Shown here one piece after another: positions 34,801-43,849 of a stretch of 62,567 nucleotides of DNA. This DNA comes from Chitinophagaceae bacterium (GTDB lineage: Bacteria; Bacteroidota; Bacteroidia; Chitinophagales; Chitinophagaceae), in NCBI GenBank assembly GCA_009996675.1, contig JAACZQ010000031.1:1374-63940 (forward strand). Reading direction: 5' to 3'. Both the position numbers and the translations under genes were made by a program. How positions within the stretch are numbered: position 1 is the stretch's first letter; each line of letters begins with the position of its first letter. The notes under the pieces are model-generated. The model saw only the letters and a list, made by a program, of their open reading frames with translations, had not been told where the DNA came from and did no database searches.

Positions 34801-35207
34801 CAGTAATCGTTGCGGTTGATTTTTTTACGCATCAGTTTATTGAAGGTTTGCTTCTTCTTGGATTCTATTCTTTTTTCTTTGGAAGCAGCTGTTGGTTTGG
34901 TGGGTCTGCGGATTTTTCTTTTCACCAGGGCCTGACCAACCAACTGATTCATTTTGCGGATCACTTCCTGTTTGTTGCCGAGCTGACTGCGTTCGGTTTG
35001 TGATTTAACCAGCAGAAGGCCTTCTTCGGTGATTTTATTGGCCAGCTTTTCGGCAATGATATGCTGTTGCTCTTCCGTGACCAGCACCGAGGCACGAAAA
35101 TCCCAGCGTCCTTCCACCATGGTTTCCACTTTATTAACGTTCTGGCCGCCTTTTCCGCCACTGCGGGCTGTCTGGAACTGTATTTCGGGGCTAATATCTA
35201 TCTTCAT
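34800..35207 (-). CDS. arfB: Alternative ribosome-rescue factor ArfB (peptidyl-tRNA hydrolase)
   Basis: The 135-residue protein has the GGQ catalytic motif in RSGGKGGQNVNKVETMV and a basic C-terminal tail with many Lys and Arg (for example KEKRIESKKKQTFNKLMRKK), which enters the mRNA channel. It frees peptides from stalled ribosomes. The ATG at 35207 is preferred over upstream in-frame codons because the family normally begins MKIDIS. It overlaps the MbnP gene by one base and is separated by 33 bases from the divergent dtd gene. Confidence 0.95.
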   Translation of the reverse strand: MKIDISPEIQFQTARSGGKGGQNVNKVETMVEGRWDFRASVLVTEEQQHIIAEKLANKITEEGLLLVKSQTERSQLGNKQEVIRKMNQLVGQALVKRKIRRPTKPTAASKEKRIESKKKQTFNKLMRKKINRNDY

Positions 35208-35240
35208 CACCCTAAAGTTCGCATAAAAACAAATCGGATC

Positions 35241-35693
35241 ATGAGAATTGTGATACAAAGGGTTTCAACAGCGTCGGTAACGGTTGATGGTAAGATCGTG
35301 GGGCAGATTGGTAGCGGTTTATTGGTACTCCTGGGTATTGAAGATGCAGATACCGCTGAAGATATCAGCTGGCTGAGTAATAAAATCACCCAGATGCGCA
35401 TTTTTAATGACGAAAACGGCGTGATGAATTGCTCCGTGAAAGACCAGGGTGGGGATGTATTGCTGGTGAGTCAGTTTACCCTGCACGCCAGCACCAAAAA
35501 AGGCAATCGTCCATCCTATATCAAAGCATCCAAACCGGATATTGCCATACCCTTATATGAACAGATGATCCGGCAGCTGGAAGCCGATCTGGGTAAACCC
35601 ATTGCTACCGGTATCTTCGGCGCCGATATGAAAGTGCATCTGCTCAACGACGGACCGGTGACGATTGTGGTGGATTCGAAGAACAAAGAATAA
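35241..35693 (+). CDS. dtd: D-aminoacyl-tRNA deacylase
   Basis: The 150-residue protein matches DTD: MRIVIQRVSTASVTVDGK, the SQFTLHA motif in LLVSQFTLHAST and the GPVT motif in NDGPVTIVV. It removes D-amino acids from charged tRNAs. The start is the ATG at 35241, 33 bases from the divergent arfB. Confidence 0.97.
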   Translation: MRIVIQRVSTASVTVDGKIVGQIGSGLLVLLGIEDADTAEDISWLSNKITQMRIFNDENGVMNCSVKDQGGDVLLVSQFTLHASTKKGNRPSYIKASKPDIAIPLYEQMIRQLEADLGKPIATGIFGADMKVHLLNDGPVTIVVDSKNKE

Positions 35694-35696
35694 TTG

Positions 35697-35799
35697 AAAG
35701 TTTGATTTTTTGATGTTTGATTTCTTGATTTAAAGGTGATCATAAAAATCCACTAATCAAAAAATCAAACATCAAAAAATCCAAGATCAAAAAATACAG
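35697..35799. repeat. Inverted word repeats
   Basis: TTTGATTTTTTGATGTTTGATTTCTTGATT (split here: 35700-35729) and its complement AATCAAAAAATCAAACATC (35755-35775) flank about 25 bases and would fold into a hairpin between the dtd and MazG-like genes. Confidence 0.75.
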
Positions 35800-35801
35800 C
35801 C

Positions 35802-36149
35802 ATGCAAAAATCAGAACATCCCATTACCCTCGATGCTGCACAACAGCAGGTTGATGAATGGATCCGGACGGTTGGGGTTCGGTATTTTAATGAATTGACC
35901 AACCTGGGTATTTTGATGGAGGAAGTGGGGGAGTTGAGTCGTATTATGGTACGTAAATACGGGGAGCAGTCATTTAAAGAATCGGATAAGCAAAAAGAGT
36001 TGGCCGATGAAATGGCTGATGTATTGTGGGTATTGATCTGCCTGGCCAATCAAACCGGTGTTAATCTCACCGATGCACTGCAGCAGAATATAGCAAAGAA
36101 AAATGCCCGCGATAAAGACAGGCATCAGCATAATGAGAAGCTCAGGTAA
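35802..36149 (+). CDS. MazG-like nucleotide pyrophosphohydrolase
   Basis: The 115-residue protein has the metal motif EEVGE and the second motif ELADEMADVLWVL (ExxD), typical of small all-alpha NTP pyrophosphatases. It probably hydrolyses house-cleaning nucleotides. It lies downstream of dtd and convergent with the aminopeptidase. Confidence 0.9.
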   Translation: MQKSEHPITLDAAQQQVDEWIRTVGVRYFNELTNLGILMEEVGELSRIMVRKYGEQSFKESDKQKELADEMADVLWVLICLANQTGVNLTDALQQNIAKKNARDKDRHQHNEKLR

Positions 36150-36205
36150 TTTTCAAACTTTCAAATCTTCAAGGTTTTAATTTGAAGATTTGAAAGTTTG
36201 AAAAT
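36149..36205. repeat. Perfect 24-bp inverted repeat, probable bidirectional terminator
   Basis: The left arm ends 36172 and the right arm runs 36182-36205, with a 9-base loop. The core is TTTCAAACTTTCAAATC and its complement. It separates convergent genes and has A- and T-rich flanks, so it may end transcription from both sides. Confidence 0.8.
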
Positions 36206-36212
36206 GAGTATG

Positions 36213-37619
36213 TTATTTCTTGAAAATACTTTTTTGTTTGGCCATTTTCTCAACCTCTGCAACGGTTCTGGGAGCGGAGGCGGAAAGATTCCGGTTGCCA
36301 TCTTTGGTGATCAGGATATCATCTTCAATCCTTACTCCAATACCCCACCATTTTTTATCGCAATTGCTTCCGGGTGGAATATAGATACCGGGCTCTACGG
36401 TTAAACATACCCCTTCATTCAGGGTTCGCGGTCCCATATCGTGTACATCCAGTCCCAGGTGGTGTGAAGTACCGTGCGGGAAATATTTGCGGGCATCGGC
36501 TTCGGTGGCCACGATACCCAGTTTCACCAGTCCGCGGTTGATTACACGACGGGCAGCAGCATCTACAGCGGCAAAAGGAGCGCCGGGTTTACAGGCAGCG
36601 ATGCCGGAATCCTGGGCTTCGAGTACCAGTTCATAAATGATTTTTTGTTCGGGGGAGAACTTGCCATTAACCGGAATGGTACGCGTTACATCGGCAGAAT
36701 AACCATGGTATTCGGCAGCGCAGTCGCTCAGCAGCAGGTCTCCGTCGTTCATCTTACGCAGGTTGGTGATATAGTGCAGTACGCAGGCATTTTCAGCAGA
36801 ACCATTGATGCTGGGATAGCCGGGGTATTCAGCGCCGTTTTTCTTGAAATGATATTCCATAATAGCCTGTGCCTGGTATTCGGTCATGCCGGGTTTCACC
36901 GCACGCATAACATCATTATGTCCCTCGCAGCTCATGGCGACAACCTTTTCCATCAGGGCTATTTCCTCGGGCTGCTTATGGCCGCGCAGGTTGTTCATGA
37001 TATTGCGGAAGCTGAAATTGGCGAAGGGTTTATTCTGCGCAACAATCATGCTGTCCACAATGGTAGCCATGCGTGACAGGGGATCGAGGTTGCGTTTGTA
37101 TTTGGGGAATATGTCTTCATTGCGGTAAGCGGAGAGTACCGAATCGTAGCGCGACAGGTCAAAAATGCCGGGTGTGAATTTATCATTGGTAAATACATTG
37201 TCCAGCTTGAAGCGGTTCTTCACGCCTTCGGCACCATAGATTTTACCCGTCCACATTTCGCGTTGCGGATCGCGGTTCTGCACAAAAATGAATTCGGTAC
37301 CGGTTTTGTCGAGGATGGTCACCGGGGTTTTGAAGACCAGTAATACCGCATTGGGTTCATCCAGTCCGGTCAGGTAATAGAAATTTTTGTTTTGTGCATA
37401 CTGGTAGTCAACATCATTGCTGCGCACCCGTACCTGGGATGCGAAGAAAATGCCTACTGTATTGTTGGGCATGGCTTCCCGGAAAGCGGCGCGGCGGCCG
37501 GCATGGAATTCCGGACTGAGGTAATCGTTGGGGTATTCAGTGGTTTGCTGGGCCTGCACCAATACCGGTGCCAGCAACAGCAAAGCCCTGAAGCAGTGTT
37601 TTCTGAGCATGTGTTTCAT
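36213..37619 (-). CDS. Xaa-Pro aminopeptidase, secreted
   Basis: The 468-residue protein has a signal peptide (about 1-24) and the pita-bread metal site: Asp in LLLSDCAAEYHGYSADVTRT, His in PHGTSHHLGLDVHD, Glu in TVEPGIYIPP and Glu in RIEDDILIT. It releases the N-terminal residue before proline. A start three codons on (ATG 37610) is possible. The region upstream is repeat-rich. Confidence 0.93.
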   Translation of the reverse strand: MKHMLRKHCFRALLLLAPVLVQAQQTTEYPNDYLSPEFHAGRRAAFREAMPNNTVGIFFASQVRVRSNDVDYQYAQNKNFYYLTGLDEPNAVLLVFKTPVTILDKTGTEFIFVQNRDPQREMWTGKIYGAEGVKNRFKLDNVFTNDKFTPGIFDLSRYDSVLSAYRNEDIFPKYKRNLDPLSRMATIVDSMIVAQNKPFANFSFRNIMNNLRGHKQPEEIALMEKVVAMSCEGHNDVMRAVKPGMTEYQAQAIMEYHFKKNGAEYPGYPSINGSAENACVLHYITNLRKMNDGDLLLSDCAAEYHGYSADVTRTIPVNGKFSPEQKIIYELVLEAQDSGIAACKPGAPFAAVDAAARRVINRGLVKLGIVATEADARKYFPHGTSHHLGLDVHDMGPRTLNEGVCLTVEPGIYIPPGSNCDKKWWGIGVRIEDDILITKDGNRNLSASAPRTVAEVEKMAKQKSIFKK

Positions 37620-37674
37620 GTTTTGAGAACCTTAAAACTATTGGTTTTTTGGTGAATTGGGGCTGGAAATTTGA

Positions 37675-37798
37675 TAGCTGGGGAAGGTTTTTAGTTTATG
37701 GTTTGTCGTTTATGGTTGTTGGTTGTGGGCTACTTGATCTGTAAGCGACTAAACATAAACTACAAACTACCAACCCCAAACCATAAACCCAACCCCTC
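37675..37798. repeat. Inverted GGTTTATGG-type repeats
   Basis: GGTTTTTAGTTTATGGTTTGTCG and related words (37686-37715) face CTAAACATAAACTACAAACTACC and CCATAAACCC (37747-37796). Similar words recur at 47198-47243 and 48129-48216. Confidence 0.7.
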
Positions 37799-37805
37799 TT
37801 TTCCT

Positions 37806-37813
37806 TAGTTTTG
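37806..37813 (+). promoter_or_regulatory. -7 element of glyS
   Basis: TAGTTTTG matches TAnnTTTG and lies eight bases before the ATG. The leader would be very short. No -33 element is clear. Confidence 0.45.
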
Positions 37814-37820
37814 CGCTGTT

Positions 37821-39287
37821 ATGAGCATACAACAGGATAATACTTTTCAGGCGATTATTTCGCACGCCAAAGAATATGGTTTCGTGTTCCCCAGTAGTGA
37901 GATTTACGATGGTTTGAGTGCTGTATACGACTATGGTCCGTATGGCAGTGAACTCAAGAAGAATATCCGGGATTACTGGTGGAAGAGCATGACCCAGTTT
38001 CATGAGAATATTGTGGGTATTGATGCGGCTATTTTCATGCATCCCACCACCTGGAAAGCCAGTGGTCACGTGGATAATTTCAGTGACCCCATGATTGATA
38101 ACAAAGACAGCAAGAAGCGCTACCGGGTAGACCACCTGCTGGAAGCCAGGGCCGATACCCTGCGGGAAGCCGGTAAAGGTGCCGAAGCCGATGCACTGCT
38201 GGCCGAAATGGACCGCCTGCTGGCAGCCGAAGATTTCGCCGCACTGAAACAGCTGATGCTGGATCAGCAAATTGTTTGTTCCGTTAGTGGTACTTCCAAC
38301 TGGACCGATATCCGTCAGTTTAACCTGATGTTCTCCACCCAATTGGGTTCTGTGGCCGAAGATGCCGATACCATTTACCTGCGCCCCGAGACAGCACAGG
38401 GTATTTTTGTGAATTTCCTGAATGTGCAGAAGACGGCGCGTATGAAAATACCTTTTGGTATTGCCCAGACCGGTAAAGCTTTCCGCAATGAAATCGTTGC
38501 CCGCCAGTTTATTTTCCGTATGCGCGAATTTGAACAGATGGAAATGCAGTTTTTTGTTCGCCCCGGCACCCAGATGGAATGGTATAATTACTGGAAAGAA
38601 AACCGCCTCAACTGGCACCTCAGTCTGGGTATCCCCCGCGAAAAATACCGTTACCACGACCATGTGAAGCTGGCCCACTATGCCGATGCCGCACTGGATA
38701 TTGAATACGAATTTCCCTTTGGTTTTAAGGAAGTGGAAGGCATCCATAGCCGCACCGACTTTGACCTGCGCAGTCACCAGGAATACAGCCGTAAGAAGCA
38801 GCAGTATTTCGACAGTGATGTAGATCCTGCTACCGGTAAACCCTATGGCAATTATATTCCTTATGTGGTGGAAACTTCCATCGGCCTGGATCGTATGTTC
38901 CTCCTGGTATTAAGCCACGCTTATGCTGAGGAAACCCTTACCAAGGAAGATGGTAGTACCGACAGCCGCGTCGTGATGCGTATCCCTGCCAGGATTGCTC
39001 CGAATAAGCTGGCCATTTTGCCCCTGGTGAAGAAAGACGGTCTCCCCGAAATAGCCCGTGAACTCATGAATGCCTGTAAGCCGCATTTCAAATGTTTCTA
39101 CGAGGAGAAAGACGCCATTGGTAAACGTTACCGCAGACAGGATGCCATTGGTACCCCTTTCTGTGTAACCATTGATCACCAGACGAAGGAAGACAATATG
39201 GTTACCATCCGTTACCGCGATACCATGGTTCAGGAAAGGATCCCCATGGATCAGGTATTACAGATTGTGAACCAGGCCATCGCTTAA
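37821..39287 (+). CDS. glyS: Glycine-tRNA ligase, single-chain class II
   Basis: The 488-residue protein matches the single-subunit type: FVFPSSEIYDG, TLFNLMF-like FNLMFSTQLGS, RPETAQGIFVNF, GIAQTGKAFRNEI, the motif 2 and 3 segments and ETSIGLDRM, and a C-terminal anticodon domain with YRRQDAIGTPFCVT. It charges tRNA-Gly. It is followed after nine bases by the methyltransferase, so they may form an operon. Confidence 0.97.
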   Translation: MSIQQDNTFQAIISHAKEYGFVFPSSEIYDGLSAVYDYGPYGSELKKNIRDYWWKSMTQFHENIVGIDAAIFMHPTTWKASGHVDNFSDPMIDNKDSKKRYRVDHLLEARADTLREAGKGAEADALLAEMDRLLAAEDFAALKQLMLDQQIVCSVSGTSNWTDIRQFNLMFSTQLGSVAEDADTIYLRPETAQGIFVNFLNVQKTARMKIPFGIAQTGKAFRNEIVARQFIFRMREFEQMEMQFFVRPGTQMEWYNYWKENRLNWHLSLGIPREKYRYHDHVKLAHYADAALDIEYEFPFGFKEVEGIHSRTDFDLRSHQEYSRKKQQYFDSDVDPATGKPYGNYIPYVVETSIGLDRMFLLVLSHAYAEETLTKEDGSTDSRVVMRIPARIAPNKLAILPLVKKDGLPEIARELMNACKPHFKCFYEEKDAIGKRYRRQDAIGTPFCVTIDHQTKEDNMVTIRYRDTMVQERIPMDQVLQIVNQAIA

Positions 39288-39296
39288 GCAGTCCCT

Positions 39297-39950
39297 ATGG
39301 CCCCCAAAAAGAACTGGAAATGGCGGCTCGCACAGCAACTGGAATACCGCTGGTGGCAGCGATACCTGCGGCATAAGGATGTGTCTGCGTATACCCGTGA
39401 TAAACAGCGGTACTGGCATACCATGCTGGCGGATATCGCGCCATGGGTATCGGTGAACCGTGGCCAGGAGGTATTGGATGCCGGATGTGGTCCCGCTGGT
39501 GTTTACATGGTGCTGGAACAGGACCGGGTAACGGCTATTGATCCTTTACTGGATAAATATGGCAGCCTTCCGCATTTCCGGCCCGAACAATATCCCTGGG
39601 TACAATTTGAACAACTTCCCCTGGAAGTACTGGATAAAACGGCGCAGTTCGACCTGATCTTTTGCCTGAATGCCATCAACCATGTGAACGACCTGGAACT
39701 GAGCTACGACAGGCTGGTGCAGGCATTAAAACCCGGTGGCACCCTGGTGGTATCCACCGATGCGCATCGCAATACTTTCCTGAAAAAAATATTTCAATGG
39801 ATCCCCGGTGATCTGCTGCACCCGGTGCAGATGGACCTGCCCGACTATGAGGCCAGGTTAACCGGCCGGGGGCTTGATCTGGTACACAGCGGGGTATACA
39901 AGCATGATTTTATTTTCGACTACTGCATCATGATTGCCCGGAAGCCCTGA
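39297..39950 (+). CDS. Class I SAM-dependent methyltransferase
   Basis: The 217-residue protein has the SAM-binding loop VLDAGCGPAGVYMVL and the acidic loop AIDPLLDKY, with DLIFCLNAINHVND forming motif III/IV. The acceptor is unknown; the ubiE/menaquinone-like group is possible but not shown. It lies nine bases from glyS and nine bases from the convergent reductase. Confidence 0.88.
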   Translation: MAPKKNWKWRLAQQLEYRWWQRYLRHKDVSAYTRDKQRYWHTMLADIAPWVSVNRGQEVLDAGCGPAGVYMVLEQDRVTAIDPLLDKYGSLPHFRPEQYPWVQFEQLPLEVLDKTAQFDLIFCLNAINHVNDLELSYDRLVQALKPGGTLVVSTDAHRNTFLKKIFQWIPGDLLHPVQMDLPDYEARLTGRGLDLVHSGVYKHDFIFDYCIMIARKP

Positions 39951-39958
39951 ATAGGGGT

Positions 39959-40687
39959 TTATCCGTATAATTCCAGGTGAATATCTTTCCGGTCGTAGCC
40001 CAGGGCAATAATGCGTTGTTTGGCTTCATCAATCATATTCTTCCAGCCGCATAAAAAGAAGTAGGCGGGGTTTTTCTGCTGTTGCAGCAAGGCTTCATAT
40101 ACGCCATGTACATAGCCTGTATAGGCGCCCTCGTGTACACTTTCTTCCCGGGAAAACACGGGATGGTAATGAAATCCGGGCTCCTGCGCTTCAAGGGCTT
40201 TCAGTTCGGGGCCATAGAGACAGTCGCCGTTTTTACGGCAGCCGAAAATCAGGTGTATGTTCTGATGTGGTATGCGGTGTTTGTGCAGGTAGTGGGCCAT
40301 GGATCGGAAGGGTGCAATACCCGTACCGGTACAGATCAGGAATAAATCGCGGTCCAGGGTCTCCGGTAGGGTAAAAACACCCTGGGGGCCTCTCAATACC
40401 AGTTCTGAGCCTACCTGTATTTCCTTGAAGAGGTAATTGGTGCCGGCGCCGTCTTCCAGCAATACAATCACCAGCTCAATGATATTGGTACCATCCGGTG
40501 CTGAAGCAATGGAATAGCTGCGCCAGCGCTTATTCTTTTTCTCATGTATGGGCAGGTCGAGGGTTACAAACTGTCCGGGTTTGAAATCAAAAGAAGCCAG
40601 TTCCGGTATCTCAATCCAGAAACGCCGGGTAGAGGGGGTAGCATCTATAATCTGAATCACTTTCCCAGTGCGCCATGGTTCCAGCAT
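39959..40687 (-). CDS. Ferredoxin-NADP-type reductase
   Basis: The 242-residue protein has the flavin motif RSYSIASAP, the nucleotide-binding ICTGTGIAPFRSM and the C-terminal FFLCGWKNMIDEA. It lacks an iron-sulfur domain, so it would exchange electrons between NAD(P)H and ferredoxin or flavodoxin. It is isolated, with repeats upstream. Confidence 0.88.
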   Translation of the reverse strand: MLEPWRTGKVIQIIDATPSTRRFWIEIPELASFDFKPGQFVTLDLPIHEKKNKRWRSYSIASAPDGTNIIELVIVLLEDGAGTNYLFKEIQVGSELVLRGPQGVFTLPETLDRDLFLICTGTGIAPFRSMAHYLHKHRIPHQNIHLIFGCRKNGDCLYGPELKALEAQEPGFHYHPVFSREESVHEGAYTGYVHGVYEALLQQQKNPAYFFLCGWKNMIDEAKQRIIALGYDRKDIHLELYG

Positions 40688-40744
40688 AAGGCATGCATTT
40701 TACACAAGATAACCATTATCGGGGAGAATGGCAATGATGGGGTT

Positions 40745-40872
40745 GGTGGGTAAGTGAGTAGTGAATAGTCAGTAGTGAGTAAGAATAGAATCGAGGGGTA
40801 ATTTGTTGGCTTTTAGTCCATTTCCATAAATCAAAAAATCAAAGATCAAAAAATCAAAGATCTAAGATCCGG
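40745..40872. repeat. Intergenic word repeats
   Basis: GTGAGTAGTGAATAGTCAGTAGTGAGTAAG (40751-40782, split) and AAATCAAAAAATCAAAGATC in tandem (40829-40860), ending AGATCTAAGATC. Confidence 0.75.
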
Positions 40873-40890
40873 CATCTGCGTTCTGACATA

Positions 40891-40924
40891 AAAAAAACCG
40901 CAACAACTGTTGCGGTTTTTTTTA
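40891..40924. terminator. Bidirectional terminator after the metalloprotease
   Basis: CCGCAAC and GTTGCGG form a 7-bp stem with loop AACT, with an A-run before and a T-run after. It lies within 15 bases of the metalloprotease stop codon on the minus strand. Confidence 0.88.
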
Positions 40925-40937
40925 TGCATGCCGGAAC

Positions 40938-43505
40938 TTATTTATTGGGTTCCAGGGCTTTTTTGATTTTCTCAGCCAGGTCCTGCAGGTGAATCTTGCT
41001 CATCCTGTCGGGGTTGGTGGCTGCGGCGGCTGTTACCTGGCTACGCAGTTGTACCAGCTGGGCACGGGCAATGCTGTAAACATCGCTGCGGCTGTTGGCA
41101 CCGGAAGCATAGGGGTTCGGACCACCGAAACTAATGGTGATACCACCAGCAGGAGCAGCAGGATTCAGGATATTATCCAGTTTCTCTACATAGCTCTTCT
41201 GCAGCATACGACGGTAGTTGTCGATTGCCTTACCTGATTTCAGTTCGCTGAACAGATCGTTTTGCAGATCGTTGATCATTTCCAGACCACTGTAAGCCTT
41301 ATCAGCACCGAAACGCTCAGCGCTGTACTGCATACGGTTCAGACGATCCAGGGTTAACAGACCAGACAGGGCGCCTTCCTGAGCAGAAGCCAGGGGATCA
41401 GCTGTACCCGGTGCATTGATCTTGTTCCAGATATTTTTATCCAGCAGCCATTTGGGTGTCTGGAATACCTGACGGTTCAGGAAATCCAGGGCATCTTTCT
41501 GCATGGCTTTGGGCGTGGGTTCATATACCGGCTCATTCTGGGCAGAGGTTTTGAAGGTTTCATATACACCACCTACGTTGCGGGTTACATGACCTACATA
41601 ACGACGGAACTGACCCAGCAGCTGACCGTACATGTTGGCGATATTTTCGTTCTGGTCGCCTTCTTCTTTGGTCCATTCAGTCAGGTTGGTAAGAATGCGC
41701 TGCAGGTTCTTGATACCATAATCGCTGGCTTTAACCGCGTTATCGCTCAGGTCTTCACTCTGGCTGCGGGGATCGGCCTGGTTACCGCCCTCATACGTAC
41801 CAAACCAGGCACGGGGATTGGCTTTCAAAGTTTCTGTCACCAGCTTGCTGCTGTTGTTTTTTACTTCTTCTTCAGAGTTTCCGGGGATATGACCATAACC
41901 CCAGCGGATGGCCCACTGATCGTAGTCGCCAATACGGGGATAGAGACCGGCTTTGCTGATATTGTCTTCGGGCTGTGCTACGTAGTTGAAACGGGCATAG
42001 TCCATGATAGAAGCAGTATGGCCATTGGCTTCCACCCAGGCTTTGTCACGCAGTTTTTCAACCGGTGTTTTGCTGCTGCTACCCATATTGTGACGCAGAC
42101 CCAGGGTGTGACCTACTTCGTGAGAAGACACGAAACGGATGAGGTCGCCCATCAGGTCATCGCTGAACTTCATGCTGCGGGCACGGGGATCAACGGCGGC
42201 GGTCTGGATCATATACCAGTCGTGTACCAGCTTCATTACGTTGTGGTACCAGCCGATATGGCTTTCCAGGATCTCACCACTGCGGGGATCGTGTACATTG
42301 GGGCCATAAGCATTTTCAGTGGGAGAAGCGAAATAGCGGATCACTGAGAAACGGGCATCTTCCAGGCTCATGGTGGTGTCGTTCTCAGGCCATTCTTTAC
42401 CCTGGATGGCATTTTTGAAACCGGCTTTCTCAAAAGCTTTCTGCCAATCGTTCACACCCAGGATCAGGTGTTGTCTCCACTGCTTGGGAGTAGCGGGATC
42501 GATGTAGTAAATGATGGGTTTCTTGGGTTCAACCAGTTCACCACGCTTCCATTTTTCTACATCTTCATCTTTGGGTTCCAGTCTCCAGCGAACAGCGAAT
42601 TCTTTGTTTTCTACTTTCTGCTGACCGTCTTCATACAGCACATAATCGTCTGTGAAGTAACCCACACGTCTGTCGGCAATGCGCGGTGTCATGGGTTTTT
42701 CGGGCAGGAGCAGCATGGAGGTATTCAGTTCAATGGTAACGGCACCGGAAGCTTGCGCGGCAGGTACGCTGGAGCCACCACCCTGACCAGGGATAGAGAT
42801 ACCACCTGGAGCACCACCGGCGTTAAAGGTCTTAACGGTACGGATTTCTGTGTTGATGGGGTAGGTGCTGATGCGCTCGATATAGGAGCGATCGGCGGCA
42901 ATCATGGTAAGACCCAGGGAGCGCTTTACATTGGGATTAATGCTAACCACCTGGTTGTCGCCTTTGAAATAATCGGTTACGTCAATAACCACGCTGGCGC
43001 TGTCCTTGCCAAAAGCGGCAATGGGGAAGGAGCTGGCGATGGCATTGAGGTTGGAATTGGTAACGGCTTTGTAGATATCTTCTTTGGGGTCGGCGGCATT
43101 CACCAGGGTGATCACACGCAGGAAGACATTGCTGTTGGGGCCTTTTTCAAAAGCCAGTGTTTGCTGGTTGGCCACTTCACCACCGTAAACACCACGGCCA
43201 CCACTGGCGGCGGGTACTTTAATGTAACGTGTAACTGCAAGAATTTCACGCTGTAAGAGGTTGTTGGGGATTTCAAAGTAGTATTTGTCTTCTACTTTGT
43301 GCACCGTAAACATCCCTTTCTGGGAAATGGCTTTATTGGTAATAACGTCTTTGTAAGCACGTGGTCCCTGGCGAACCGGTCCGGCAGCGCCCAGTCCGGG
43401 GAAGTTGCCGACGCCTGCGGGGCGGGGGGCCTGTGCTGTGTCTCTCGTCTGGGCCATGGACATGGTAGTTGCCATGAGCGCAGCAGTCAGCATTAGGTTT
43501 CTCAT
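40938..43505 (-). CDS. Secreted zinc metalloprotease, DUF4953/DUF5117 family
   Basis: The 855-residue protein has a signal peptide (about 1-20, ending SMAQ) and the zinc motif HEVGHTLGLRHN near residue 465, which is the metzincin-type HExxHxxGxxH. The region before it (DUF5117-like, with KVEDKYYFEIP) and the long C-terminal domain are typical of the DUF4953-type proteases in Bacteroidota. It is probably periplasmic or secreted. The ATG at 43505 is preferred; upstream in-frame codons would precede the signal peptide by 92 residues without any export signal. Confidence 0.92.
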   Translation of the reverse strand: MRNLMLTAALMATTMSMAQTRDTAQAPRPAGVGNFPGLGAAGPVRQGPRAYKDVITNKAISQKGMFTVHKVEDKYYFEIPNNLLQREILAVTRYIKVPAASGGRGVYGGEVANQQTLAFEKGPNSNVFLRVITLVNAADPKEDIYKAVTNSNLNAIASSFPIAAFGKDSASVVIDVTDYFKGDNQVVSINPNVKRSLGLTMIAADRSYIERISTYPINTEIRTVKTFNAGGAPGGISIPGQGGGSSVPAAQASGAVTIELNTSMLLLPEKPMTPRIADRRVGYFTDDYVLYEDGQQKVENKEFAVRWRLEPKDEDVEKWKRGELVEPKKPIIYYIDPATPKQWRQHLILGVNDWQKAFEKAGFKNAIQGKEWPENDTTMSLEDARFSVIRYFASPTENAYGPNVHDPRSGEILESHIGWYHNVMKLVHDWYMIQTAAVDPRARSMKFSDDLMGDLIRFVSSHEVGHTLGLRHNMGSSSKTPVEKLRDKAWVEANGHTASIMDYARFNYVAQPEDNISKAGLYPRIGDYDQWAIRWGYGHIPGNSEEEVKNNSSKLVTETLKANPRAWFGTYEGGNQADPRSQSEDLSDNAVKASDYGIKNLQRILTNLTEWTKEEGDQNENIANMYGQLLGQFRRYVGHVTRNVGGVYETFKTSAQNEPVYEPTPKAMQKDALDFLNRQVFQTPKWLLDKNIWNKINAPGTADPLASAQEGALSGLLTLDRLNRMQYSAERFGADKAYSGLEMINDLQNDLFSELKSGKAIDNYRRMLQKSYVEKLDNILNPAAPAGGITISFGGPNPYASGANSRSDVYSIARAQLVQLRSQVTAAAATNPDRMSKIHLQDLAEKIKKALEPNK

Positions 43506-43849
43506 TGTTTCAGTTGAAATTTTTAGATGAATCCTTAAAGATAAACCTGTTACGTTATCCGTAAATTTTTTTTTGGTCCCCGGTGGATGAATGGTAAAAG
43601 GCCGAAATGGAATCGGTGAAAAGGGGTTGTTTAGATCCCGGATTCCCTTACCTTGCCGATTCCCGGACCGGGGCAGATTTGCTGGTTTTTGCCGAATCAA
43701 ATTTGCCGCTTTCGGGAAAATACCTAATTTGTAAGCCCCTTTCAGGAACTTTTGAAATAATGTTTGCGCATTGAAAAACATTTTTCATTAGCATTGCGAG
43801 GAATTTTTTAACCAACTGTTTATTTTTTAAAACAAAAATCAATCGAATC
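43506..43849. other. Divergent intergenic region of metalloprotease and exbB
   Basis: A near-match -7 element (TATCTTTA, minus, 43536-43543) may drive the metalloprotease. On the plus strand a clear TAnnTTTG before exbB was not found; TAATTTG at 43726-43733 and AATGTTTG near 43760 are weak. No gene is seen. Confidence 0.4.

Noticed and set aside
37767..38777. Long open frame antisense to glyS
   Set aside because: Shadow of a conserved synthetase; its first part also runs through repeats.
41589..43256. Two antisense open frames over the metalloprotease
   Set aside because: No motifs and the zinc motif HEVGHTLGLRHN is on the other strand.
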